A DNA stretch of 39,510 nucleotides from Bacteroidales bacterium (GCA_013138975.1 WTBR01000029.1:1-39510), one strand, 5' to 3'; shown: positions 1 to 12,000, counted from the first letter of the stretch. A program made the numbers and translations. The notes: a model not told the origin generated them from the letters alone.

Positions 1-144
1 GCAACCTGTGTTGGCCCTCCGGATACAATAATTGCAGGATCGGGAACGGTAATGATTGGAGGAATGCCCGCTGCACGAATGGGTGATTCAACAGCCCATG
101 GCGGATCAATTATATTGGGTTGTCCAACAGTAATGATAGGCTAA
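1..144 (+). CDS. PAAR-domain spike-tip protein (Pvc10/Afp10-like), C-terminal part only
   Basis: The window opens inside this gene. Frame 1 is open for 47 codons and stops with TAA at 142-144. The visible residues include PAAR itself (in GGMPAARMGDSTAHGG), a short glycine-rich beta pattern, and an ending in GCPTVMIG. This is the repetitive, His/Cys-containing pattern of PAAR proteins, which cap the spike of contractile injection systems, T6SS and some phages and sharpen the puncturing tip. The gp25 gene begins ten bases downstream, as expected for a baseplate operon. The start and any N-terminal extension lie outside the window. The family call is firm. Whether an effector domain is fused upstream cannot be seen. 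Confidence 0.88.
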   Translation, partial: ATCVGPPDTIIAGSGTVMIGGMPAARMGDSTAHGGSIILGCPTVMIG

Positions 145-154
145 ATATAAAAAT

Positions 155-592
155 ATGGCCACAAACGATGATATAAATAAAATAATCAGTAATACTTATC
201 TGGGAAGAGGATGGAAATTTCCTGTGAGTTTTTCTGAAGAAAGTGGGACAGCAAATTTAGTTGAAGATGAAGATGATATACGAGAAAGTCTGATAATCTT
301 GCTTGCCACATCCTTAGGAGAAAGGGTTATGCGACCTGATTATGGTTCTAACCTTGATGATCTGCTGTTTGAAACAATAAGTGTAACAACTTTAACAATG
401 ATTTCAAATCGTTTGAAGAGAGCAATCATGTTTAACGAATCCAGAATTAAAGTGGATAAGATAGATATAACACCTAAATCAGCCGAAGGGATTATTTATG
501 TTAGCATTGAATATAAGATAAGAGCAAATAATACCCGCTGGAATCTTGTTTATCCATATTATTTAAAAGAAGGAACAAATGTAAATCAATGA
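155..592 (+). CDS. GPW/gp25-like baseplate protein (Pvc9/Afp9-like)
   Basis: The 145-residue product matches the usual gp25 size. After a short N-terminal segment (GRGWKFPVSF) it carries the family core: a DDIRESL helix, then LLATSLGERVMRPDYGSNL around residues 49-67, ending in a strand and helix pair. In phage T4 and eCIS, gp25 is a wedge component that seeds sheath assembly on the baseplate. The start ATG lies 10 bases after the PAAR stop. The stop overlaps the next start as ATGA (589-592), so translation is probably coupled to the J-like protein. Nothing is truncated or odd. A T6SS TssE or phage protein is the alternative, but the neighbours favour eCIS. Confidence 0.92.
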   Translation: MATNDDINKIISNTYLGRGWKFPVSFSEESGTANLVEDEDDIRESLIILLATSLGERVMRPDYGSNLDDLLFETISVTTLTMISNRLKRAIMFNESRIKVDKIDITPKSAEGIIYVSIEYKIRANNTRWNLVYPYYLKEGTNVNQ

Positions 593-3500
593 GCAAATCC
601 TGTTGTAATAATAAAAGTTTAATATCACGCGATGCCACCAGTCAGCAACAGCGTATTCTTAAGGCATTACTGCCGGGATATGTTGCTGTAGACGAACGTA
701 ATATCGAAGATTTGAAAAACTTTGTGGTTAATTACGCCAAAGAGATAAAGTTTTATAATAATAAAAATGAGGAAGACGTAAATTGGGAGAATTTCTTTGA
801 GAATAAAACCATTGATGAAACAAATAAACTAACCGATCCTCATTACGCACTTTTCTATACTTTTCTCAAATTATTCAAATATGCGCAAAACGACCTGAAT
901 AAAATTACAAAGAAACATATCGATTTCTTTTACAGAGATGTTCTTCAGCTAGAAGAAAGAAAAGCAGTATCAGATCAGGCATTTATCATTTTTGAGTTAG
1001 CAAAACACGTTTCTTCATTTATGATTAAGAAAGGAACGAAGTTAAATGCAGGAAAAGACTCGACAGGCAAGGAATTGATCTATGAAGTTGACAAAGATTT
1101 TGTAATAAATAAAGCACAGGTAAAAGAACTCAAGTCCCTATCTACCCATAAAGAAAGTGTTGAAACGACAGATGAACTATCGAAACTAAGTTTATACGCA
1201 TCTCCTATATCGAACTCATCAGATGGAGAGGGTACAGAGCTTGATACGGATGATTTAAGTTGGAGGACTTTTGGCGATACAGACCCAACAAATCCCGATC
1301 GAAATCTGGCAAATATTGGATTTGCATTTGCATCACCAATTTTACATTTGTCTGAAGGAGATAGAATTGTAACAATTACTTTAAAAGTAGATAATAAGAG
1401 AAAACTTTCGGTATTGAGTTCATTTCCTGAAATCGACAAGGCTTTTCGAATTATGTTTAGTGGCGAGAATGAATGGCTTGAGTCTATATATGAGGAGAGT
1501 ACTTGGGCTGCAAATGAATTACCCGGAAGTATTGAAAATGAAATACTTGAATTTATTAATAATGCACAAGTGGCTGAGGATATTGCAGGAACTGAACCCC
1601 AGGAAGGTCCCGTATATGATGATCCAACAAAAGGTTATGGAGACCAAATTGATGATTATGATATTGGCAAAACAGTAGCAGGAAGAATTATCACAGAACG
1701 AGAAAAATTAGATCCTCCTAAATACACATCGGCAAAACAACTTTTAGACATCTTTGGATTTGGCCAGGATAAGTTAGATGATTTAATTTATTCATTTAGA
1801 AGAAATTATCATTTTACAGTTATTGATCCCGTAAATGGGTACATCATAATTCGCAGAACACTCGACAGGACACAAGATGCGGTTGTAGGATATAATAAAG
1901 AAATTCTTCTTGACCCATTTTCAACCAATTATCCCGTTGCAAAAATATTATTGAATAAAAAAAGCAGCCTGTATTCCGATGTTTACGCTCAACTTTCAGG
2001 GCTTAAAATATCCAGTGCAAAGCTTAATGTGTCTGTAATCGACATGACTTCACTTATCCTTCAGAATGATAACTCCATCTTGGATCCGTCCAAACCTGTA
2101 AATCTTTTCACCAATCAACCGATAAAGGGCTCCACTTTTTATTTAGGAAATTGGGAAGTGTTCCAGAAAAAACCCGATTATATTCATTTAAAATATACAT
2201 GGGTCGATCTACCTAAAGAAGACAATGGATTTAGCGAATACTTTCTACATTATATTGATAAAGTAGGAAGCTTAGATAGGAGTAATCAGGATTTTACCAT
2301 TAAAATTTCATATCTGGAAGATAAAAAATGGAAAGAAATAAGTGCCGGTTCATACTTGTTTACAGATGATTATGGAGATGCTATAGGAGACACAGCCAAA
2401 TTGCCGGATAATGATAAGTTTGTTATGCTCAAGCTTTTGGAAGAAGGACATGCGAATGATATATCTAGAGATATTGATGTTGATGAGTTTGATAGATATG
2501 ATAACTCATTGCTTCGGGGTTTCATGAAAGTGCAGTTAAGTGGAATGGACTTTGGGCATGGTGCTTATCAATTATCATATACTCAGGCCATAATAAATGG
2601 CGTTTCTGTAGTCAATGGAAATTCTTCATTGGATATTAATAGTATACCCAACGAACCCTATACACCTTCAATTTCTAATGTAAACCTTGATTATTCCTCT
2701 ACCGTAGAATTGGACTTCAAGAACTTACCTAAGAAAGTTGATGAAACCGTTTCTGATCAGTTTTTCTTGATACACCCATTTGGTGTTGAGGAGATAACAA
2801 ATTCGAAAGGCAGTTATCAGATTGTTCCTATATATGATGATGAAGGTTTTTTATTTATTGGAGTAGAAGATCTGAAAGTTCCCCAGTCTTTATCTCTTCT
2901 GTTTAAGATGTCTGAAGGAAGTGCTAATCCTGAAAGTAATGATCTTCCCGAAATAAAAATATCTTATTTATCAGAGAATAACTGGTACGAATTTTCAAAT
3001 ATCCAAATTCAGGGTGATTCAACCAATAGTTTTATAGTATCCGGAATTATTAGCTTAGCTGTGCCTAAAACAGCAAAAAGTGATAATACCATACTTACTT
3101 CCGGTTTGCATTGGATTAAAATAGCATGTAGTGCTAATTCTGATGCAGTACCCGATTTAATAGATGTTAAATCACAGGCAGTTACGGCAAGTTTCAAAGA
3201 TAATGGAAACGATCCCAACCATTTAGCAATAGCATTAGAAGGCAGTACAATTGAAAAACTTAAGGTAAGCGAAAGCTCTATAAAATCCTTGTCACAACCC
3301 TTTGAAACATTCGGAGGAAAAACCATAGAGCAATCGAATAACTTTTATAAAAGAACCAGTGAGCGCTTGAGGCATAAAAACAGGGCAATTACTATTTGGG
3401 ATTATGAAAGGTTGATATTAGAAGAATTTAACAACGTATATAAGGTAAAATGCTTGAACCATACAATTATAGAGCCATTTAATTCAATTTCACCGGGGAA

Positions 3501-4065
3501 TATTAGCATAATTGTAGTTCCCGATGTAAAAAATAGAACAGATATAGATTTATTACAACCCAAAACTAATCAGGGTTCATTAATCAATATTAGCAACTTT
3601 ATTAAGAAGATTAATTCTCCCAGTTCGAAAGTTTCTGTACATAATCCGTTTTATGAAAAGATAAAAATGTCTTTTCATGTAAGTTTCCTTGCCGAGGATG
3701 TCGGATTTTATTTAACCAAATTGAATGATGACTTAAAGAAGTTCCTTGCACCGTGGGCATATAATACCGATTCGGATGTGATTTTTGGAGGCAGATTACA
3801 TAAATCTGTAATATTGAATTTTGTTGAAGAGCTTGAATATGTAGACTATGTGCAATCATTTAAGATGTATAAATCAAAACCATCAATTGTGCCATTAGAA
3901 TTCGGCGAAGATATAAACGAAGCAATAGCATCTACCTCAGCGTCAATATTAACATCTGTGGTTAATCACGAAATTAAAGCTATTGAAGTTGAATATTATG
4001 AATCGGACGATAACATTACCGATTCAAGAAAATATGGTGAGATTAAAGACTGTGTAGATAGGTAA
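589..4065 (+). CDS. Baseplate J/gp6-like wedge protein (Pvc11/Afp11-like)
   Basis: This 1158-residue protein sits directly after gp25 with a 4-base ATGA overlap, the standard place of the Afp11/Pvc11 wedge protein. The C-terminal quarter holds the most recognisable section: a RLRHKNRAITIWDYERLIL helix region (about 925-945), then a strand with ISIIVVPDVKN, then a region with FGGRLHKSVILNFVEELEYV near 1060-1085. That layout is typical of phage baseplate J and gp6 C-terminal halves. The N-terminal half contains YALFYTFLKLFKYAQNDLN and DVLQLEERKAVSDQAFIIF, which resemble the eCIS J proteins of Bacteroidota. The middle (about 300-900) is longer than in phage J and is probably inserted beta domains. 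No signal peptide or membrane segment is seen. Confidence 0.85.
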   Translation: MSKSCCNNKSLISRDATSQQQRILKALLPGYVAVDERNIEDLKNFVVNYAKEIKFYNNKNEEDVNWENFFENKTIDETNKLTDPHYALFYTFLKLFKYAQNDLNKITKKHIDFFYRDVLQLEERKAVSDQAFIIFELAKHVSSFMIKKGTKLNAGKDSTGKELIYEVDKDFVINKAQVKELKSLSTHKESVETTDELSKLSLYASPISNSSDGEGTELDTDDLSWRTFGDTDPTNPDRNLANIGFAFASPILHLSEGDRIVTITLKVDNKRKLSVLSSFPEIDKAFRIMFSGENEWLESIYEESTWAANELPGSIENEILEFINNAQVAEDIAGTEPQEGPVYDDPTKGYGDQIDDYDIGKTVAGRIITEREKLDPPKYTSAKQLLDIFGFGQDKLDDLIYSFRRNYHFTVIDPVNGYIIIRRTLDRTQDAVVGYNKEILLDPFSTNYPVAKILLNKKSSLYSDVYAQLSGLKISSAKLNVSVIDMTSLILQNDNSILDPSKPVNLFTNQPIKGSTFYLGNWEVFQKKPDYIHLKYTWVDLPKEDNGFSEYFLHYIDKVGSLDRSNQDFTIKISYLEDKKWKEISAGSYLFTDDYGDAIGDTAKLPDNDKFVMLKLLEEGHANDISRDIDVDEFDRYDNSLLRGFMKVQLSGMDFGHGAYQLSYTQAIINGVSVVNGNSSLDINSIPNEPYTPSISNVNLDYSSTVELDFKNLPKKVDETVSDQFFLIHPFGVEEITNSKGSYQIVPIYDDEGFLFIGVEDLKVPQSLSLLFKMSEGSANPESNDLPEIKISYLSENNWYEFSNIQIQGDSTNSFIVSGIISLAVPKTAKSDNTILTSGLHWIKIACSANSDAVPDLIDVKSQAVTASFKDNGNDPNHLAIALEGSTIEKLKVSESSIKSLSQPFETFGGKTIEQSNNFYKRTSERLRHKNRAITIWDYERLILEEFNNVYKVKCLNHTIIEPFNSISPGNISIIVVPDVKNRTDIDLLQPKTNQGSLINISNFIKKINSPSSKVSVHNPFYEKIKMSFHVSFLAEDVGFYLTKLNDDLKKFLAPWAYNTDSDVIFGGRLHKSVILNFVEELEYVDYVQSFKMYKSKPSIVPLEFGEDINEAIASTSASILTSVVNHEIKAIEVEYYESDDNITDSRKYGEIKDCVDR

Positions 4066-4090
4066 ATATAAAATTACACTTATAAACTAA

Positions 4091-7000
4091 ATGTCAGAAA
4101 ATATAGAAATATCGCGTCAGAAGCCCGAGAATAAGAGTATGGATTATGAATTTCTCAGGGAAGAAGGCATTAAGTATATCCAGGAATTAGCATCAAAAAT
4201 ATGGACGGATTATAACCCCCACGATCCCGGAATTACTATTCTTGAAGCCTTATGCTATGCCATTACTGATTTAGGCTATAGGGCTTCCTTTCCCATTAAG
4301 GATATAATTGCTACTGAACATATCCCGGGTGTCGACGATGAGGAAATAAAGAATTTTTATAAAGCAGAGGAAATTTTGCCCAATGCACCCCTCAATACCA
4401 ATGATTACCGTAAATTATTAATGGACATTGAAATAGAAGTAAATATTTCTGGTTCTGATGAGAGCGAGTTAGTTGGGGTAAAAAATGCATGGATCAGAAT
4501 ATCTGACAAAGCAGAGCAAAGTTTCTATCTTGTTAAAAGTGAGGGATCTCTAAGTTATGAAGCCGACCCGGATTATGATCCGATAGCAGGGCAAGAAGGT
4601 ACTGATCAACCATCAATGAAAGCAGGTAACTTGTACGATGTACTTTTGGAATTCTCGGATAGTGATTTCTTCGACGATTTAAACCATAATACAATCGATG
4701 GATATCTTACCATTTACGATAATCCGAACGATACAAACCTGGAAGGATTAATAGTAAGTATTGATCTTACATTGCCCCGATGGGATACGGAAGGCATTAA
4801 CTGGAATGATTTTGATGAAGTAAAGTCGAATATTCAAAAAGTAAACATTCAATTCCAGAACCTTCCAAACAATTATGAACTTACGGCTACTGTCAATGAG
4901 GAATTTATTGTATCACTTGAAGGAACAATTACTACCAGTGGCAGTGTTGACGATCTAAGAGAAGTTGACCTTGAGTCTCTTACAGATAAAATTAATTCTT
5001 TTTTAGGCGACATAACAAATCCTGAAAGCCTTATAATTCTTTATCAGCAAAAGATTAATGTAATACAATCCATCCTTGACGAAGTAAAAAGCACATTGAA
5101 TGCTAACAGGAACTTATGCGATGATTTTTATAAGCCTAGTGCCTTAAAAGTTGAAGAAATTGGAATATGTGCAGATTTTCAGGTAGAACTCGATAGTGAC
5201 ATAGAGAAACTTCAAGCCCAGATTTATTATGAAATTGATAAGTTTTTGTCACCAACAATAAACTTTTATTCACTTTCAGAGATGCTGGATTTATGCAAAT
5301 CTGTAAAATCATTCTCAATAACAGAAATTGATAAAAAGAATAAAATATTTACGGTTAATAAAGATATTACTGAAAAACTGATAAAAGGAGATAACATTAC
5401 TATTTCAAATTCCACAAGTAACAATGGAACCTATACCGTAAAAAAACTATCAAAAAATCAATTGTTAAGTGGCTATTCCGATGTTGAGGTAGACGAAGAT
5501 ATTCCTTCAGATGTATTAACAGAAGGAGAATTATTGAGTTATACATTTAAAAATGAAGACGAATGTCTTACCGTAGATCAAATATTTGAGGGGCCATTAT
5601 TGAAACATGGTTTCATTGACACCAGTGAATTGGAGGGGGCTGAATTATTGAAGTACATTCATGTTTCCGACTTGATTCAGATAGTAATGGATATACCTGG
5701 TATAATTGCGGTAAAGAATTTGGAAATAGCAAGTTACCCGGAAGATCCTGAATACGATACGGTGTTTAAAAGTGTTAAATGGGTACTCGATTTAACCAGC
5801 GAGGATAATTATGTGCCACGTTTGAGTATAGACAAATCAACCGTAATATTTTATAAAGATCAAATACCCTATAAAGCAGAAATAAAGGAAGTAGAAGACC
5901 TTATTAACGAGTTTGAGGATGATGAGCGGCCGCAGAAATTAACTCCGCCAATAGTATATCCGAAAGTGCCCAAAGGGGAATATAAAATTCTGGAAGATTT
6001 TACCAGTATACAGGAAGATTTTCCTATGACATATGGAATTGGCTATGAAGGTATACCAAATTTATCTAATCTTTCAACTGAAAATCAACGCAAAAGAATA
6101 ATGCAAGTAAGGCAGTTAAAAGGATATTTGATGTTCTTTGATCAGTTGCTTGCTAATTATTTATCGCAATTAGCCAATGTAAAATATTTATTTTCTATGA
6201 ACTCAGAGAAGGATGAGTTTGGGGAATTTGAAATTGGCCGAACCTATTTCACGCAAACTTTATTTGATATCGTAAGTAATTCAGACCCCTTATATGTTAA
6301 TAAAGATGGTCATAAAGCCGAGCTTGAGCTTCTAGCCGAGAACGAAACTCTTTTTAACACCCGAAGGAATAAATTTTTAGATCACTTGTTAGCACGATTT
6401 GCCGAGAATTTTACAGATTATGCTATGTTAATGACAAGAGTGTCAGGAAATAAAGCACCAAGAGAGTTAATAGATGATAAGCTAAATTTTTTGAACAAAT
6501 ATCCTGATATCAGTTCAAATCGGGGATTGGCATTTAATTATAATGATGCCTGTAGATTATGGCATATCGATAATAAATCCGGGCTGGAAAAACGTACAAG
6601 CCTTTTAATGGGAAGTTCACCTAAACAGGCGAATTTATTAATGTTTAGCCCCGGTTTTGATATTACATTGGTAGGAGATTCATTTGCCATAAGCATTGAA
6701 TCGGGTGGTGAAATATTACTTTCCGGAACCGAAAATCAAAGCTCTGAAGAAACGGCTAAAGACATTTTAGAATTCATTATATTAAATGGTTTGCAAAATG
6801 CGAATTATGAAGTAAAATCCGACAATGGTTCCGATTATTACTTCAACTTAAAATGTGGTGAAAAAGTACTGGCTACAAGCCAAAAAACAGATTATTCCAG
6901 TAAAGAAAATGCCCAAATCGATATTGATATACTAATTGGATTATTTGATGAAGAATTCTTTAACAATCATGAATCCAACCGAAATAACCTGACACCTCCA

Positions 7001-9049
7001 ATCGACAATTACTTTACAATTGACTACGAATTGATTGAAAACGATGAAAATTACTACCAAGTTGAAATTTCTCTTTGCGACGATGCATTTGTAAAAGAAA
7101 ATAAATTACTTACAAGTATTTATAATATAAATGTTGAGAGTGTTGAAAATGAAGAAGATGTAATTTCATATGCAAAAAAAGATATTTGGAAGATAATCAT
7201 CAACGGAGTATTAAAGGAAAACTATATTTTCAATTTCGATGAAGAGGAAAATTATATATTTCATATTACCGATAGGGATGCCGGAGTATTGGCAACCAGC
7301 GTTGAAAGCAATTTTAATGCAAAGCTTACCAATTTAATATCAGGCTTTAACAATCCTCTGGTAAAAATTTTAGGATCAACTGAAAATGATGGGTATTTTG
7401 AAATTGATTCTTCTGAAGATGTAGGGCCAAATGTGATTTTGCATATCAATGATAGTAAAGCAATACCAAGTACAACAAGCGATGGAGATTTATCTATCAC
7501 AGCTAGCTATGCCTGTATAACTAATAGTTCCGATTTATCAATAACTGTTAATCAGGATATTACAGAAGAGCTTAACGAATTCGATTTACTTGTACTAGTT
7601 GGTAATGAATTAGAAGATACCTACTATTCAATAAAAAATTATGAATTCAATGAAGGTAATACAAAAATTACTGTTAATGAAGCCCTTGATAGTGGAGGAG
7701 ATTTAAACCTGATTATACTTAAATCATATTCATATTCACTAGACGAAGACAATAGAATTTTTACAATTGATGAAGATATCACCAATATAAATAAAGTTGG
7801 TGATATACTTACAATGTGGAAGGATATTAAAAAGGTAAGTGAATTTACAATAAAAAGTATTAATAGGTATGGCGATAAAACCCAAGTTCAGGTAAAGGAA
7901 AAAATAGAAAAAGATAAACGTGGACATATTACATTTACCAAAATTTATCCACAAGTAAGAATAGAAACCCCATTATCTTCAACTTCGATTGATGACACGA
8001 ATGCCTTTACAATTAAAGGTGGAGAAGATGATAAAGCGGTACAAGAAATGATCCGATTCATAAAAGAGAAGTTTATTGAAAAGGAAGGGGTACATTTGGT
8101 AGAACATGTATTGCTCAGACCAAAATTTAATGAATACATACCTGTTTTAACTGGCGAGCTTTCTGCGAATGGAAACATACAATTTAGAAATTCTGTTCCG
8201 ATAATAATTAATGATGCCGAATCTGAAATAGTTGGGGTTGAAGGGGATATTGTTAGTGAATTTAATATTAATCTGTTTGCAGGTACCGTTAATCTCGAAA
8301 TAGCAGGATATATATTCAGTATAGATAGTGAAAATATATACTACAGTGGTAGCGAAGGAGCAACAATAATTGACCTTGAAGAATTATATCCACCTGGCCT
8401 TGAAGGTGAAGGTGATGAAACTATATACCTAAGCTATTTGGCAGATATTCCCATTGAAGGGATTAATGGGGCTGAACAAAAAATCTTGGTATCAGGTGCA
8501 AGTATCCAGAATATGAATCCGGGAGATACTTTTAATATTGAGAATTCACCAGGTTTCATCAATGATGGTACATATATTGTTAAATCAACCGATAATGATG
8601 GAATTTTTATTGTATTAGAACTAATACAAGATAAACTACTTCCAATATTTCTGTCAGATGATTGTAATACGATGAACCTTACCAATCCGTATACAAGCAT
8701 AGTAACGGTAGTATTGCCATACTGGCCTGAACGATACAATAACATGGATTTCAGAAATTTTTTCGATAAAACCCTTAGGTTAGAAGCACCCTCACATGTT
8801 CTATTGAAAATATGCTGGGTAAATCCATTGCATATGGAAGATTTTGAACGCACATATAAAAAATGGCTTATTGAAATAAATGATAAGCAATCAACAAAAA
8901 TAGAAATATCCGATTCATTAAACTGTTTTATCGAGGCCATTGATAATTTAAGGAATGTTTATCCTGCAGGTACCCTCTACGATCCAAAAGAACACCAAAC
9001 TTTGAAAAATACCATAATACTTGATAATACCATGCTTGGTAGTTTCTAA
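4091..9049 (+). CDS. Very large eCIS baseplate protein (Pvc12/Afp12-like) with inserted beta modules
   Basis: The product is 1652 residues and starts 25 bases after the J gene. Its N-terminus contains TDYNPHDPGITILEALCYAI (about 38-57), a pattern shared by phage baseplate wedge proteins and Afp12. The middle holds RRNKFLDHLLARFAENFTDY (about 758-777). The C-terminal part has EGVHLVEHVLLRPKF (about 1335-1349) and a closing domain with VLPYWPERYNNMDFRNFF. By position and these motifs it should be the second wedge protein, bridging hub and periphery. A module with the pattern FTVxxDIT, GDxI and NDGTYxVKS recurs near residues 418-475, 1146-1210, 1220-1280 and 1460-1515, probably repeated beta insertions on the particle surface. 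They explain part of the large size. Confidence 0.8.
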   Translation: MSENIEISRQKPENKSMDYEFLREEGIKYIQELASKIWTDYNPHDPGITILEALCYAITDLGYRASFPIKDIIATEHIPGVDDEEIKNFYKAEEILPNAPLNTNDYRKLLMDIEIEVNISGSDESELVGVKNAWIRISDKAEQSFYLVKSEGSLSYEADPDYDPIAGQEGTDQPSMKAGNLYDVLLEFSDSDFFDDLNHNTIDGYLTIYDNPNDTNLEGLIVSIDLTLPRWDTEGINWNDFDEVKSNIQKVNIQFQNLPNNYELTATVNEEFIVSLEGTITTSGSVDDLREVDLESLTDKINSFLGDITNPESLIILYQQKINVIQSILDEVKSTLNANRNLCDDFYKPSALKVEEIGICADFQVELDSDIEKLQAQIYYEIDKFLSPTINFYSLSEMLDLCKSVKSFSITEIDKKNKIFTVNKDITEKLIKGDNITISNSTSNNGTYTVKKLSKNQLLSGYSDVEVDEDIPSDVLTEGELLSYTFKNEDECLTVDQIFEGPLLKHGFIDTSELEGAELLKYIHVSDLIQIVMDIPGIIAVKNLEIASYPEDPEYDTVFKSVKWVLDLTSEDNYVPRLSIDKSTVIFYKDQIPYKAEIKEVEDLINEFEDDERPQKLTPPIVYPKVPKGEYKILEDFTSIQEDFPMTYGIGYEGIPNLSNLSTENQRKRIMQVRQLKGYLMFFDQLLANYLSQLANVKYLFSMNSEKDEFGEFEIGRTYFTQTLFDIVSNSDPLYVNKDGHKAELELLAENETLFNTRRNKFLDHLLARFAENFTDYAMLMTRVSGNKAPRELIDDKLNFLNKYPDISSNRGLAFNYNDACRLWHIDNKSGLEKRTSLLMGSSPKQANLLMFSPGFDITLVGDSFAISIESGGEILLSGTENQSSEETAKDILEFIILNGLQNANYEVKSDNGSDYYFNLKCGEKVLATSQKTDYSSKENAQIDIDILIGLFDEEFFNNHESNRNNLTPPIDNYFTIDYELIENDENYYQVEISLCDDAFVKENKLLTSIYNINVESVENEEDVISYAKKDIWKIIINGVLKENYIFNFDEEENYIFHITDRDAGVLATSVESNFNAKLTNLISGFNNPLVKILGSTENDGYFEIDSSEDVGPNVILHINDSKAIPSTTSDGDLSITASYACITNSSDLSITVNQDITEELNEFDLLVLVGNELEDTYYSIKNYEFNEGNTKITVNEALDSGGDLNLIILKSYSYSLDEDNRIFTIDEDITNINKVGDILTMWKDIKKVSEFTIKSINRYGDKTQVQVKEKIEKDKRGHITFTKIYPQVRIETPLSSTSIDDTNAFTIKGGEDDKAVQEMIRFIKEKFIEKEGVHLVEHVLLRPKFNEYIPVLTGELSANGNIQFRNSVPIIINDAESEIVGVEGDIVSEFNINLFAGTVNLEIAGYIFSIDSENIYYSGSEGATIIDLEELYPPGLEGEGDETIYLSYLADIPIEGINGAEQKILVSGASIQNMNPGDTFNIENSPGFINDGTYIVKSTDNDGIFIVLELIQDKLLPIFLSDDCNTMNLTNPYTSIVTVVLPYWPERYNNMDFRNFFDKTLRLEAPSHVLLKICWVNPLHMEDFERTYKKWLIEINDKQSTKIEISDSLNCFIEAIDNLRNVYPAGTLYDPKEHQTLKNTIILDNTMLGSF

Positions 9050-9093
9050 AGATAACGCAGAATTATATAGTCAAAGAAATAAAAAGAACAGCA

Positions 9094-12000
9094 ATGAATA
9101 TACAAGACAATTACCCTTATTTCGAAAGTAACCAGGTTCTTACTCATTCGCAGTTAAATGAGTTATTTAATTATCTGGATCAACAGAATAGGCTGACCCG
9201 CGCCAAATTAATTGGTATAGGAATTGTTTGCGGGCTCGATGTAGTAGCTCCGGCAGAGGGGAGTACAGAAATTTTCCCTATAAAAATAGCACCGGGAATA
9301 GGTATCACATCAGAAGGTTACCTTGTTGTATTCGAGGAATTTTTTGCTTCATATCGCAGAGCGTATACCTTACCCGATGGAGTACATTATGATCCGTTCG
9401 AATATGAAGATTCAGGATCTGATGAAGTTTTGCAATATGAACTAACAGAACTTATTACTAACGATGACTATATAGAATCTACCGACACGGTATTAGATGA
9501 AACCTTTTTGGAAGATAAAGTGGTTATTGTATTTCTGGAAATGTACGATTACGACCCTAGAACATGTCTGGTAAGAAGCTGTGACGAGATTGGACAAACA
9601 AGGTACGTAAAAACCAGAGTATTGGTAGCAAGCCGTGAAATAGCTGAAAATATTAGAGAGAAAACAGGTTTGATTCCTTCAACGGAAGATATTTTTCCGG
9701 AAAGGTTTGATTTACCGGTAATTTCCATGAAGCGAGTGAAACTTGCACCCGAAGATTTTGATGTTCCCGGAGATGCTTATAGTTTAATTTTGAATAAATA
9801 CCGCATCAATATATTAGAAGTTTACCAAAGCTTAATCGAAGCAATAAAATTAACATACACCACCTATCAACCCATATTATTGCCACTTTATACCGAAAAT
9901 CCTTTTGAAACTGCAATTGTAGAAACGCTTTTTAATATAACATGGAATAACTATATCCAAAATGAAACTCTGTCGCAGAATTATTTTGGAATGCAGTATT
10001 TCTATGATTTTATTAAAGATCTGATTCTTGCATACGATGAATTCAGGATTGAAGCCTTTGATATAGTTCGAAAATGCAATATAGATATGTCCCTGTTTCC
10101 ACGTCATTTATTTTTAGGGGAAGCATATCCAAGTTTCGATTCAGAAAATAATCCCGAGGATAACAGGAATGGATTTACTCAGCCTACTATTTATAAAGAC
10201 TTACAGGAAAAAATAGAAAAGGCAAAGTCATTGCATCAAAGGATTGTAGAAATGATTAAGAGTTTTAACCTTGTGTTTATTTCCGACCCTAATAATGGAT
10301 TAAGTTTAAAAATAACACCAAGTGATGAAAAGCAATCATTTTTAAGTAACAGATCCATTCCTTTTTATTACAATTATGCCAATGCAGAATCAAGATTGCT
10401 ATTAAATTGGAATTATGAATTAACAAGGCGAAATCAGTCAAATCAGAACCTTTCCTATCATGCCTCTGACTATTCTGCCCCTGACCATGTTAAAAAACCT
10501 TTGGATTACAATTACGATAAATATCCATTCTTAAGAATAGGAGGAAACGCAGGAGCATCGTTTGATTTGGTAGTAACCAATCTACAAGCTCTGAAAAAGG
10601 ACAATAATATTCCTTTCGATTTTAAACTTTTTAACCTAAACGATATTCCTGAAAACATTGAAATTGCGGACAATAATTCATGGAAAGACCTACAAACAGA
10701 ATACATAAGTATACGAGATAGCTTAACATGTGCATTACAAAAGCTAGTTAAGAACTTAAAAACACCAGAAGGAAATGAATTTAGTACAGAGTTTGAGAAT
10801 CTTGATACTCAAATTACGGAATTATACCCTGAGATACTTGATGTTATACCATTTGATCTGAATACTTTTCAAATAGAAACCTTTAGTGAAAAAGTAAATG
10901 AACTATTTGATAAGCTGATAGATTATAATTTATACATTAAATATTTATTTGGAAAGTTACTTTATGAATCCTATCATATTAATACACCCCAAGTGTTTCA
11001 CGAGCAAACTCAAATATTGAATGATACCTTTCATCTTATCAGACATTTTATGTCAAATTGTATAGTGTATAAATTAATTACCGTATACTATCGTTATCAA
11101 TACCGTAAAGGATACTTACAAGAGAACAGCCTGGAATTATTTCCTAATTTCTTAAAAGAACACCCGGGAATTGAGCATGATGCAGGAGTGTGTAAAAGAG
11201 GTACATATATAATGCTTCACGATGAGGTTAAGTTGTCTCCTACAGTGAACGAAAACCGAATTGTAGCCGATTTTGCATTACCTTATATGTGCTGTTCCCA
11301 AAACCAGCAAATACCCTCTCCCGAGGATGAAGCAGATAATCTGAATTTGCCACCATTAGCAGTTGCCGATTATTATGATGTAATTATTGGAGATTCTGAA
11401 GTTCCTCTTGATATTTTAAATAATGATTTAATTCGCGATACAAATAATTTGGAAATTACTACAGTAAGTGAAACAACTAGTGGTGGAACAGTAGTTCAGG
11501 GAGATGATGGAGTTATTCGGTACACTCATCCCGAAGAGTTATCAGAAGCAGATTATTTAATTGATAGTTTTAATTATACCATAAGGCAAACTAATGGAGG
11601 TGAAGAAGATTCTGCTCCGGTAAAAGTATTGGTAAGACCTCCCTATAAGCTACAACCTAAAGCTGTAGATGATATTGAATTCACAAATATAGATACAGAA
11701 ATAGTGATCGATGTACTCAAAAATGATTACTATAATGATGATACCGTAATAGAATTACAATTACAATCACCCAATTCAGCTTTAGGGGCAACATTAGCCA
11801 TAGAAATAATTAATGATACCGGAGTTGATAAACAAGTTATCAGATATACTCCACTTGTTACAGGCAGAGATAGTTTCAAGTACAGTATAAATTACCCATC
11901 AAGTGAATCAGAACCATCTATTGGAGAAGTAAGCGTTTTTGTTGGAACAACATCCTCTTTTGCAGCATTAATTAAAACCGTTCAAAAGAATAGCACAAAT

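Noticed and set aside
8434..8940. 168-codon open frame on the minus strand
   Set aside because: Antisense to the conserved C-terminus of the Afp12-like protein, which has clear motifs in the sense frame.
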